Shown: piece after piece, positions 28,433 through 34,862 of the stretch
Position numbering within the stretch: the first letter of the stretch is position 1
Layout: each line of letters begins with the position of its first letter
DNA from: a virus
IMG/VR virus record: IMGVR_UViG_3300022725_000151
Location: 1 to 45,167 of that record
DNA: 45,167 nucleotides
Strand: one strand, 5' to 3'
Notes under the pieces: model-generated
The model's input: the letters and a program-made list of their open reading frames with translations, nothing else
Told to the model about the DNA's origin: nothing
Databases searched by the model: none
Position numbers and translations under genes: made by a program

Positions 28433-29398
28433 TTGGCAACCACGCTTTCCCCCGTCGAAATCCTCAGTCTCGGCCCCAAGCTCTCGCACAATGCAGGCCG
28501 CATCGAGATTAGCGAGCAGATTTTGCGAGATCTGGTTGAGACCTTCGAGCCTGCTCGGTTTGTAGCGGGGCATCCGCCCGAAGATAAAGAACCCGAGTTT
28601 GAGCTGGCCAAAGCCCAAAAGCTGGAACTCAAGGACGGCAAGCTAGTCGTTTCTAAATACTCCGGCGTCTCACCCGCCACCCGTGCTGCCGTCAACAGTG
28701 GCGAACTCAACAAAGTCAGCGTCAAGATCCGCCCACCGGGCCACCCCAAAAACCCCACGGGCAAATGGAAGCTGCTACACATCGGCATGTTTGGTCGCAA
28801 CCCTGTGGCCGATGCCAACCTGGCCGATGCCGCCTTCAGCGCTGAGCACACAGAGGATGTGCTCTTATCAGCAATCCCAAGCGAAAGTGAAGCGACGGGA
28901 ACGGGATCCCAGGGGGGCGAATCACAGCCCCCCACAACTCCCCCTGCACCCTCTACTCAGGAGACTCCTGTGACTACAGAACCCCCTACTAAGACCGATG
29001 CCGAACTCGCGGCAGAGCGCCAACAGTTTGAGCAAGAGAAGGCTGACTTTGAGCTACGGCAGCAAACCTTTAACCGCGCCCAAGCGATCAACCCGTGGCT
29101 AGAGGGTCAGATCCGCGCGGGTCGAGTCCTACCTGCCGAAAAGCCCATGCTACAGGCCATGTTTTCACAAGTGCCTGAGCAGGATGTCGCCTTCCAGCAT
29201 GGCGACAAGGAAGAAAAGGTTGGCTTTACCGATGGCCTCAAGAGCTTCATCGCTGGCCTACCCAAGCGCATCGACTACGGCGAGGTCACCGCACCCACCG
29301 AAGGCGACGCGGAGTTTGCTAAGGGCAAGGATGAAGATACCTCTGAAAAAGCTCGCCGCAAAGCTGCCGCCGCTGGCCTCGAAAAGTGGGGGCAGTAA
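28433..29398 (+). CDS. Prohead protease and scaffold (Mu I/Z-like)
   Basis: 321 residues from TTG 28433, with AAGGATG upstream. Residues 1-150 form the Mu I-type protease domain (GPKLSHNAGRIEISEQILRDLVET, FVAGHPPEDKEPEFELAKAQ, STKVSVKIRPP-type core). A Pro/Thr linker with a GGGGGGC...GCCCCCC palindrome follows. The C-terminal 143 residues form a charged coiled-coil scaffold (ELAAERQQFEQEKADFELRQQ, DGLKSFIAGLPKRID). It trims and guides head assembly. An internal start seems to make the scaffold alone. Confidence 0.86.
   Translation: MATTLSPVEILSLGPKLSHNAGRIEISEQILRDLVETFEPARFVAGHPPEDKEPEFELAKAQKLELKDGKLVVSKYSGVSPATRAAVNSGELNKVSVKIRPPGHPKNPTGKWKLLHIGMFGRNPVADANLADAAFSAEHTEDVLLSAIPSESEATGTGSQGGESQPPTTPPAPSTQETPVTTEPPTKTDAELAAERQQFEQEKADFELRQQTFNRAQAINPWLEGQIRAGRVLPAEKPMLQAMFSQVPEQDVAFQHGDKEEKVGFTDGLKSFIAGLPKRIDYGEVTAPTEGDAEFAKGKDEDTSEKARRKAAAAGLEKWGQ
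28970..29398 (+). CDS. Predicted internal-start scaffold (Mu Z-like)
   Basis: An in-frame GTG at 28970 has GGAG at 28960-28963, six bases upstream, inside the protease gene. Translation would give 142 residues, exactly the coiled-coil half. In Mu and similar phages, gene Z, the scaffold, is read from an internal start within gene I. The Pro-rich linker just before this start supports a domain boundary. Confidence 0.6.
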   Translation: MTTEPPTKTDAELAAERQQFEQEKADFELRQQTFNRAQAINPWLEGQIRAGRVLPAEKPMLQAMFSQVPEQDVAFQHGDKEEKVGFTDGLKSFIAGLPKRIDYGEVTAPTEGDAEFAKGKDEDTSEKARRKAAAAGLEKWGQ

Positions 29399-29415
29399 AC
29401 CCCGTCTTGTTTGGT

Positions 29416-29458
29416 GGGCGTTTCGCCCGCTAGTGAAATGCTACGGGCGTGACGCCCG
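29416..29458 (+). repeat. Two GGGCG...CGCCC palindromes before the decoration gene
   Basis: GGGCG-TTT-CGCCC (29416-29428) and CGGGCG...CGCCCG (29444-29458). They precede the string ATACCAGTCCTC (29462-29473), which recurs at 31607-31618 before the HU gene, also after two palindromes. Similar units lie at 30013-30029, 31564-31576, 31589-31603 and 32890-32904. Confidence 0.72.
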
Positions 29459-29489
29459 CTAATACCAGTCCTCCAACCCCACTACTGCC

Positions 29490-29999
29490 ATGCCAATCAG
29501 CTACTCTGACTCTCCCGGCTCTTACTACGAAGGCCAAGTCATCTTTCCCTTGGAAGATTCGATTATTCGCACCGGCATCAATGCCGATAGCGTCATCCTG
29601 CCCTTTGGTCGCCTGGCCTGCCTGGATGAAACCGCGACGGGTGACGGCACCCGCTTGCCGATCATCCTGCCCGATGATGCCAACGCTATCCCGCGCGGCA
29701 TCCTGGTTAAGACCGACACTTTTGAAAAGCGCGAAGGCTACAGCCTGAATGCTGATGGGGACATGGGCTATCCGCTCAACTATCAACTGGCCTATATGGT
29801 CAAGGGCACGATCGCGGTTTACACCGACGAAGCCGTCACCCCTGACGACAATGTGTTTTGGATTCACACCGCCTACACCGGGGCCAAGGTCGGCCAGTTC
29901 CGCACCGATGCCAATACCGACAAGGCCGTGCAGCTCACCGGAGCGAAATGGCTGGCTCCTGGCGGCCCCGGCATCGTTCCTCTCAGCATCGACCTCTAA
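29490..29999 (+). CDS. Capsid decoration-like protein
   Basis: 169 residues, between scaffold and major capsid. Beta-rich (YYEGQVIFPLEDSIIRTGINADSVILPFGRLACLDETATG). Pattern and place fit a DUF2190-type or lambda D-like decoration protein of Mu-like phages that stabilises the head. No ribosome site: the leader is CCACTACTGCC. Confidence 0.68.
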   Translation: MPISYSDSPGSYYEGQVIFPLEDSIIRTGINADSVILPFGRLACLDETATGDGTRLPIILPDDANAIPRGILVKTDTFEKREGYSLNADGDMGYPLNYQLAYMVKGTIAVYTDEAVTPDDNVFWIHTAYTGAKVGQFRTDANTDKAVQLTGAKWLAPGGPGIVPLSIDL

Positions 30000-30059
30000 C
30001 CCCTTATTCTCTCCAGGCGAGACGCCTGGGCATACAACTACTCTCTCAGGAAAAAGACC

Positions 30060-31052
30060 ATGCCCCAAGCTGGAGCCCTACTAAGCCGCGACGCCGAGCA
30101 ACTATTGCCCGGCGTACTGCGCAAACGCTATCGCCCCCTCAAATTCGTCAACAACGAATTTCAGATCATCCCCAACATTCCCGACCTGGAAGCGGGCACC
30201 CCTGAAGTGGTCCGCGAGGTCGAAGAAGAAGAAGGCCCCGAGGCCGTCATCGTCGCTGACAACGCCGCCGATATTCCCGCTGGCGATGAAGGGCTGAGCG
30301 AAGATCGCTATCGCACCTTTTGCATCATGTACGCCGTCAGCTACACGATGCAGCACATGCGCGCTTTTGAGAAAGCAGGCAAATTCGATCAGAGCTTGCA
30401 GCGCAAAATGCTGAAAGCTAACCGCAAAATTGAAGAGAAGGACAATCAGCTTGCCGCCTATGGCAGCGCCGCCTTCAACGTCAAAGGCTTCCTCAATAAT
30501 GCCAGCGTCACTCTGGAAAATAGCAATACCATCGACTTTTACGATGCTACTACCACGGGCAAGACGATGTATGAGTTCATCCTCGATACCCTTGGCACCA
30601 TCCAGGACAGCACCGACGAAACCGAGAACCCCAACAATCTGCTGATTCCGCCGTTGCTGATGACCCAATGGACGCAAACCACCGTCAGCAACAATGCCGA
30701 CAAATCGGTCTATCAATACCTTTTGGAGAACGGCATCGGCAGTATCCAAACCGCACCGGAATGTAAGTCCGCCAAGCTGGAGGCCAACGGGGTGCAGTCC
30801 GGTGGCACGAACAAAGACCGCATCGTTTTCTACCCGCGGGAGCAGCAGGTTGGCTTGATCGACACTGAAACCACGGGCGACATCGTGTTTGAAGTGATCG
30901 AGCGGCACATCGAGCCCTTGCAGATGGCCCCCGAGGACTATCACGAAACCCGTAAGCTCAAGTACATTGCGCCGATGTTCAAGTGTGTCACGCCGACGAT
31001 CATCAACTATCCCGACGCCATGTACTACACCGATCTCGCCAAGCCTAGCTAG
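30060..31052 (+). CDS. Major capsid protein (DUF2184-like, HK97 fold expected)
   Basis: 330 residues. Start with an acidic spacer (VVREVEEEEGPEAVIVADNAADIP), then the capsid core with AVSYTMQHMRAFEKAGKF, KMLKANRKIEEKDNQLAAYG, LLIPPLLMTQWTQTTVSNN, IVFYPREQQVGLI and a C-terminal PTIINYPDAMYY. This resembles the DUF2184 class of HK97-fold major capsid proteins. It occupies the gpT position after protease and decoration genes. Confidence 0.85.
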   Translation: MPQAGALLSRDAEQLLPGVLRKRYRPLKFVNNEFQIIPNIPDLEAGTPEVVREVEEEEGPEAVIVADNAADIPAGDEGLSEDRYRTFCIMYAVSYTMQHMRAFEKAGKFDQSLQRKMLKANRKIEEKDNQLAAYGSAAFNVKGFLNNASVTLENSNTIDFYDATTTGKTMYEFILDTLGTIQDSTDETENPNNLLIPPLLMTQWTQTTVSNNADKSVYQYLLENGIGSIQTAPECKSAKLEANGVQSGGTNKDRIVFYPREQQVGLIDTETTGDIVFEVIERHIEPLQMAPEDYHETRKLKYIAPMFKCVTPTIINYPDAMYYTDLAKPS

Positions 31053-31065
31053 TCGCCGCCCGTAG

Positions 31066-31085
31066 GGGCGCACGGCGGTGCGCCC
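31066..31085 (+). repeat. GGGCGCAC palindromic repeat, second copy
   Basis: GGGCGCAC, GGCG, GTGCGCCC, 14 bases after the capsid stop. Same family as 11735-11754. Confidence 0.72.
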
Positions 31086-31108
31086 TGCTCAACACTGTAG
31101 GTCGCCCC

Positions 31109-31555
31109 ATGCAAGTTATCTATCACCCCCAAAAAGAGCAGCCACCACGTCAGGGTAAATGGGTTTGCAACTTCATCGTGTTCCAGCCTGGGGTCAATGA
31201 CGTTTCCCCGACAGCTCTGGCCACGTTGCTCAAAAATCCCACATTTAAGCAATACGTGGAATGGGGCGCGATCGTCTTACCTCCCGAGGCGGTTACCCTC
31301 GAAGCTGATCCCAAGGTGGTGGAAGTGATCGACCCCACCAAAAGCGACCCCGAGTTACCGCATTCTGAGGCCGAAGAAGCGCTGAGTTATACCGATTTGG
31401 AAAGCTTGCGCGACTTCACCACCGAAGAAGCCGAGCCGATCATCGCCCTTACTTCTGACCTGTTAGTCCTTGAGCGGTGGCAGGCCGCCGAAACTCGCAA
31501 GGGCGTCGGCGAACTGTTGAGCGATCGCATCGCCGAACTAGAACCCCCTTTCTAA
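31109..31555 (+). CDS. Head-module protein, unknown
   Basis: 148 residues. N-terminal domain (MQVIYHPQKEQPPRQGKWVCNFIVFQPGVNDVSP) strand-rich, then a strongly acidic C-terminal region with helices (DRIAELEPPF). Position between capsid and HU genes, where Mu-like phages have small unknown structural or assembly proteins. Confidence 0.66.
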   Translation: MQVIYHPQKEQPPRQGKWVCNFIVFQPGVNDVSPTALATLLKNPTFKQYVEWGAIVLPPEAVTLEADPKVVEVIDPTKSDPELPHSEAEEALSYTDLESLRDFTTEEAEPIIALTSDLLVLERWQAAETRKGVGELLSDRIAELEPPF

Positions 31556-31634
31556 CCTGTTGTGGGCCTCTGGCCCGCCATTCAAAAACGGGCAAGATGC
31601 CCGTGCATACCAGTCCTCTAACCCCAACCCCACC

Positions 31635-31913
31635 ATGACCACCAAAGTTGAACTCATCCGCAAGATTGCCGATCGCGCCAAAACCCCGCAAGCGATCGCC
31701 TCCGAAATCTTTGATGCTGCCGTCGAAGTGTTCACCGAAGAGCTGCAGGCAGGTGAAGAAATCCCCTTCCCTGGCCTCGGCAAATTGGTACGCACCGTCA
31801 AGGCCGCTCGCCAGGGCCGCAATCCCCAGACGGGCGAAGCCATCCAGATCCCCGAGAAGCTGTCCGTCGCTTTCCGCGTCAGCAGCAAATTAAAAAACCT
31901 TCTCAACTCCTAA
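31635..31913 (+). CDS. HU/IHF-family DNA-binding protein
   Basis: 92 residues from ATG 31635. HU pattern: TKVELIRKIADRAKTPQAIASEIFDAAVEVFTEEL, then FPGLGKLVRTVKAARQGRNPQTGEAIQIPEK, with the GRNPQTG arm typical of HU. HU bends DNA and helps Mu transposition complexes; host HU does this in Mu. A phage copy in the head operon could compact packaged DNA or assist transposition. Confidence 0.9.
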   Translation: MTTKVELIRKIADRAKTPQAIASEIFDAAVEVFTEELQAGEEIPFPGLGKLVRTVKAARQGRNPQTGEAIQIPEKLSVAFRVSSKLKNLLNS

Positions 31914-31952
31914 AACCTAAGACCTAAAACCTAAGACCCAAAACCCAAAACA

Positions 31953-32378
31953 ATGCCTTACGCGACCGAGACCGAATTTATCGAAGCCTTTGGGCTAGAG
32001 CTATCCGTTGAGCTGACCAACCTCGAAAACCCCGAGGCCGACACGGTTGATAGCACCGTTATGGACCGTGCTCTCACCCGTGCCACCAGCTTGATCGACG
32101 GCTACCTCTCCGGTCGCTATAGCCTGCCCCTGGCTACCACGCCCGAGCTGCTCAAAACCATCTGTCTCGACATTGCCCGCTATCAGCTCGGCCACTATGG
32201 CAAAGAGAGCGATGCCCGGATGCGCTATGACGACGCCATGCGGATGCTGCAACAAATTGCCAACGGCACCATGCAGCTCGGCTTGCCCGCCGTCGATGCT
32301 CCGGCCACCGCCAGCGGCGTCCCTCAATACACCGCCCCCGATCGCATCTTCACCCGTGACTCCCTCCAGGGTTTCTGA
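31953..32378 (+). CDS. Head-tail connector (DUF1320, Mu gp36)
   Basis: 141 residues. DUF1320 pattern: YATETEFIEAFGLELSVELTN, DRALTRATSLIDGYLSGRYSLPL, LLKTICLDIARYQLG and RYDDAMRMLQQIANG. Mu gp36 acts at the head completion stage. Leader before it is a CCTAAAACC-type tandem repeat (about 31912-31950). Confidence 0.88.
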   Translation: MPYATETEFIEAFGLELSVELTNLENPEADTVDSTVMDRALTRATSLIDGYLSGRYSLPLATTPELLKTICLDIARYQLGHYGKESDARMRYDDAMRMLQQIANGTMQLGLPAVDAPATASGVPQYTAPDRIFTRDSLQGF

Positions 32379-32407
32379 ATTCTCAATTTTGAATTTTGAA
32401 TTGATCC

Positions 32408-32878
32408 ATGCCCCTAACCGCCGACCAGCTCACCGCCGCCAAAACCACCCTTGAGGATTTGCTCAACCCCCTCAAGAGCGAAGGCGCACGGGTCAACCTG
32501 ACGCCAGTGTTACAGGGGCCATACAGCAAAGGTGAGTTTCAGATCTACTACGAAGGCGGGAGTGGTCAACCCCCCACTCAACTCACGTTTAACGCCGCTT
32601 ATAGCCAGCTTTATACCCGTCGCTTTCGCGCCTTCGTGATCCTCAAAGACATGCGTGATCCCTGGGCCGCGCTGCCCATTTTGGAGCAATCCAAATCATT
32701 GATTGAAGGGGTGCAACTGTTTGGCGAGCAACCCCGTACCGACTACGAAGGCGGCCTGCACGTCACCGCCGATCAGTTCGTTCAAGATCGCCAAGATTCC
32801 AGCGTCTGGACCTACCAGTTCAACGCCCAATGCCAAATCGAAGAAGCCGTGAGAATGCCTTATGAACCCAGTAATTGA
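32408..32878 (+). CDS. Tail terminator-like protein (Mu gp37, DUF1834)
   Basis: 156 residues. DUF1834-like pattern: TLEDLLNPLKSEGARVNLTPVLQGP, FRAFVILKDMRDPWAALPILEQS and HVTADQFVQDRQDSSVWTYQ. Usually joins head and tail or ends the tail tube. The stop overlaps the next gene by 17 bases. Confidence 0.8.
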   Translation: MPLTADQLTAAKTTLEDLLNPLKSEGARVNLTPVLQGPYSKGEFQIYYEGGSGQPPTQLTFNAAYSQLYTRRFRAFVILKDMRDPWAALPILEQSKSLIEGVQLFGEQPRTDYEGGLHVTADQFVQDRQDSSVWTYQFNAQCQIEEAVRMPYEPSN

Positions 32879-33095
32879 GTCCCCGAATTCGGGCATCTTG
32901 CCCGATCAGCCGCTCCCTCATCCGTCCATCGTCCAGTCCTACACGCCAGTATTGGAAAGAATTTTCGACACTGTGCAGGTCATCCAAGCTTTTGACGACG
33001 ATGACACCGACGATGCCGATGATGACGAACCCGTCATTGATGACGACGACGATATCCCCGACGACGACGACTTCCCGCCCACCCAGCCCGGCTAA
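32862..33095 (+). CDS. Small Asp-rich protein, unknown
   Basis: 77 residues; the last 40 have long Asp runs (DDDDTDDADDDEP). SGILPDQP near the start is encoded by the palindrome 32890-32904. Its highly acidic tail could mimic DNA or bind calcium, but no family is recognised. Coupled to the connector before it. Confidence 0.55.
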   Translation: MNPVIESPNSGILPDQPLPHPSIVQSYTPVLERIFDTVQVIQAFDDDDTDDADDDEPVIDDDDDIPDDDDFPPTQPG

Positions 33096-33152
33096 CTTCC
33101 CCCAGCGCCCAGCACCCAGTACCCAATACACAGTCCTTTATAGGAAACGCCC

Positions 33153-33863
33153 ATGGTTCTTTACACCCTCCCTACCGGAAAAAACCGCATCCTCGAAGGT
33201 GCAGCTGGCCACGCCCCAGTGCTAGGCCGCAAAACCGATGTGTTTATCGCCTTGCTGCCCGAGGGCGTTCGCACGGCCCCGACTGTCCAGGCCCTCACTG
33301 TTGCCACGGGGGGCGCTACCCTGGCGGCAGAGACCATCACCGTCACCGAAACGATTTCGGCTCTCATCCCGGCCAATAGCTTTCTCCAGTTCTACAACCT
33401 CACTACAGGCGAAGAGTACATCGCCCAACTCACTGCCGACGTTTCTAGCGGTAGCGAGTTGGCAGTCAGGCCCCTCAAGGCGGCCATTCCTGAAGCCGCA
33501 GTGGCGCAAAACCCAGGTTACCTGTGGGATCGCTCCGATGCCTCGGTCGATCGCTCCTACAACCGGGCGACTACCAGCACGTTCAACACGGGGGGTGACG
33601 AAGATGGTGTGATCACTGGTGCCTCTCGCACCATGAGCCTGCCCGGCATCTTTTACGACAAAAATGCGGGCTATCTCAATGCGCTCTGGGCCGCAGAGCA
33701 AGGCCGCGAAATTTACGTGCAGCGGCAGATCAACGGCGTTCTCGACATGGAAGGCCCCTGCGTAGTCACCGCCGCCCCGTCTACGGCCCCGGTTGATGGC
33801 AACGTTTCGGCAGACCTGACGCTGGCATTCCAGGGCAAGCCGGTTGAAGGTCTGCTGGCCTAA
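33153..33863 (+). CDS. Major tail tube protein-like
   Basis: 236 residues with AGGA upstream. Beta-rich with Thr/Ala repeats (TVATGGATLAAETITVTETISALIP) and a core of FNTGGDEDGVITGASRTMSLPG, then DLTLAFQGKPVEG. Position before the tail chaperone and tape measure marks it as the tail tube protein of a long-tailed, non-contractile phage, in place of Mu's L (sheath) and M (tube). Confidence 0.75.
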   Translation: MVLYTLPTGKNRILEGAAGHAPVLGRKTDVFIALLPEGVRTAPTVQALTVATGGATLAAETITVTETISALIPANSFLQFYNLTTGEEYIAQLTADVSSGSELAVRPLKAAIPEAAVAQNPGYLWDRSDASVDRSYNRATTSTFNTGGDEDGVITGASRTMSLPGIFYDKNAGYLNALWAAEQGREIYVQRQINGVLDMEGPCVVTAAPSTAPVDGNVSADLTLAFQGKPVEGLLA

Positions 33864-34102
33864 TGGAGTGGTTTGACCTGCTTCGCTGCTATGAGCTGCT
33901 GGCGATCGGGTGCTATGTATCCGCCGACGAAATTCGCGTCGGCATCCTGGTGCCAAACCCGATCGCACCTCCGACCTGCGAAGCCCCCCAAACCCTTTAC
34001 GACGCTACCACCGAACCACCCACCCCTTACCTCATTTACCTGCCTACCATCCCGCTCGATCAATCCACCTATCGCCTTAACCTTCGTTGTCTCAACCCAT
34101 GA
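33863..34102 (+). CDS. Small tail-module protein, unknown
   Basis: 79 residues, ATG 33863 overlapping the previous stop. Pro/Thr-rich C-terminus (LIYLPTIPLDQSTYRLNLRCLN). Lies between tail tube and tail chaperone. Confidence 0.58.
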   Translation: MEWFDLLRCYELLAIGCYVSADEIRVGILVPNPIAPPTCEAPQTLYDATTEPPTPYLIYLPTIPLDQSTYRLNLRCLNP

Positions 34103-34626
34103 AACTTCCCTTCGATACGCAACCCAAACCAGAAACCCACAAGGTCGGCAGCGCAACCCTCGGCTCTATTGAGCTACCCAAGCTATACAGCGTCACGCCG
34201 AAAGAGGAAATCGAGATCGCGGAATCCCTGCGCAAAGCTGGCGCGGGCAATGATGTCGCTGCTCTCAATCGTTGCCGCTGCGAAATTGCGGCTCTGGCCA
34301 TCAAGCGCAAGCCCCAAAGCCGGGACTTCGACCCCACCGAGGTCACCCCGGAGGGGATGGCCGATCAGCCTTTAGCCCTCGTTGAACAATTGTTCACTTA
34401 CATGCTGGGTGAGCGTCGCGGCTGGCGAGAGTCCGAGCCCGATGAGGAGGGCCAAAAAAAATCGAATGGGGTGAATACTTCGACCTCCTCGAACGCACCT
34501 TCACCCACTATTACTACCGCCTCAGTGCCCGATGGCCGCAGCGATACAACCGCGAAACCTTCGGCGACATCCCGCTCAGCGAAATCCGCCAAAGCTACAA
34601 AGCCGACCTCCAACTCCGAGCTTTAG
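34099..34626 (+). CDS. Tail assembly chaperone, zero-frame product (G-like)
   Basis: 175 residues from ATG 34099, overlapping the previous stop. Residues 1-120 are a coherent domain (TPKEEIEIAESLRKAGAGND, EVTPEGMADQPLALVEQLFTYMLGERRGW). After EEGQKK the zero frame turns into Ser/Thr/Lys-rich text that looks like a shadow of another frame. The slippery A-tract at 34455-34461 lies at that exact point. Directly upstream of the tape measure, this is the G/GT arrangement of long-tailed phages. Confidence 0.82.
   Translation: MKLPFDTQPKPETHKVGSATLGSIELPKLYSVTPKEEIEIAESLRKAGAGNDVAALNRCRCEIAALAIKRKPQSRDFDPTEVTPEGMADQPLALVEQLFTYMLGERRGWRESEPDEEGQKKSNGVNTSTSSNAPSPTITTASVPDGRSDTTAKPSATSRSAKSAKATKPTSNSEL
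34455..34461 (+). promoter_or_regulatory. Slippery heptamer for -1 ribosomal frameshift
   Basis: The eight-A run (34454-34461) supplies A AAA AAA in the X XXY YYZ arrangement: zero-frame codons CAA, AAA, AAA, then TCG. Slipping back one base gives ATC GAA TGG. A perfect hexanucleotide-repeat slip site in the classic gene and position is strong evidence for programmed frameshifting. Confidence 0.8.
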
Positions 34627-34862
34627 AGGGCACCCCTGCGGCTGAGGCTGCCGCCGCGACCTATCGCGTCCACAAGGTCAAGTCTGTCCACCCCCGCATG
34701 TTTAACCCGGCTGCCGCTGCCCTCTACTCTATGGAGGCCAAAGAAGCCATCCCAACCCGCGCTGCCCAGACCTTTTTGCAATTGCTAGAGGCAGGCAAAC
34801 TCCCCAGTTGGATCAACCAGTCCATCGACCTCGACTTTATCAAGGCTGCCGCCAATGGCTGA
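34461..34862 (+). CDS. Tail chaperone frameshift extension (T-like), no own start
   Basis: The -1 frame is open from before the A-tract to TGA 34860-34862 with good coding character: IEWGEYFDLLERTFTHYYY, RYNRETFGDIPLSEIRQS and LLEAGKLPSWINQSIDLDF. It lacks a plausible start and overlaps the tape measure start by 8 bases. Read by frameshifting, it gives a fusion of about 250 residues. GT-type fusions coat the tape measure during tail assembly. Confidence 0.82.
   Translation: MEWGEYFDLLERTFTHYYYRLSARWPQRYNRETFGDIPLSEIRQSYKADLQLRALEGTPAAEAAAATYRVHKVKSVHPRMFNPAAAALYSMEAKEAIPTRAAQTFLQLLEAGKLPSWINQSIDLDFIKAAANG

Noticed and set aside
30102-31073. A 323-residue leftward open frame opposite the major capsid gene
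   Set aside because: It covers the capsid gene on the other strand. Its composition is that of antisense reading, while the rightward frame has a coherent capsid pattern.
33222-33968. A 248-residue leftward open frame opposite the tail tube gene
   Set aside because: Arg/Gly-rich antisense text; the rightward protein fits position and fold.
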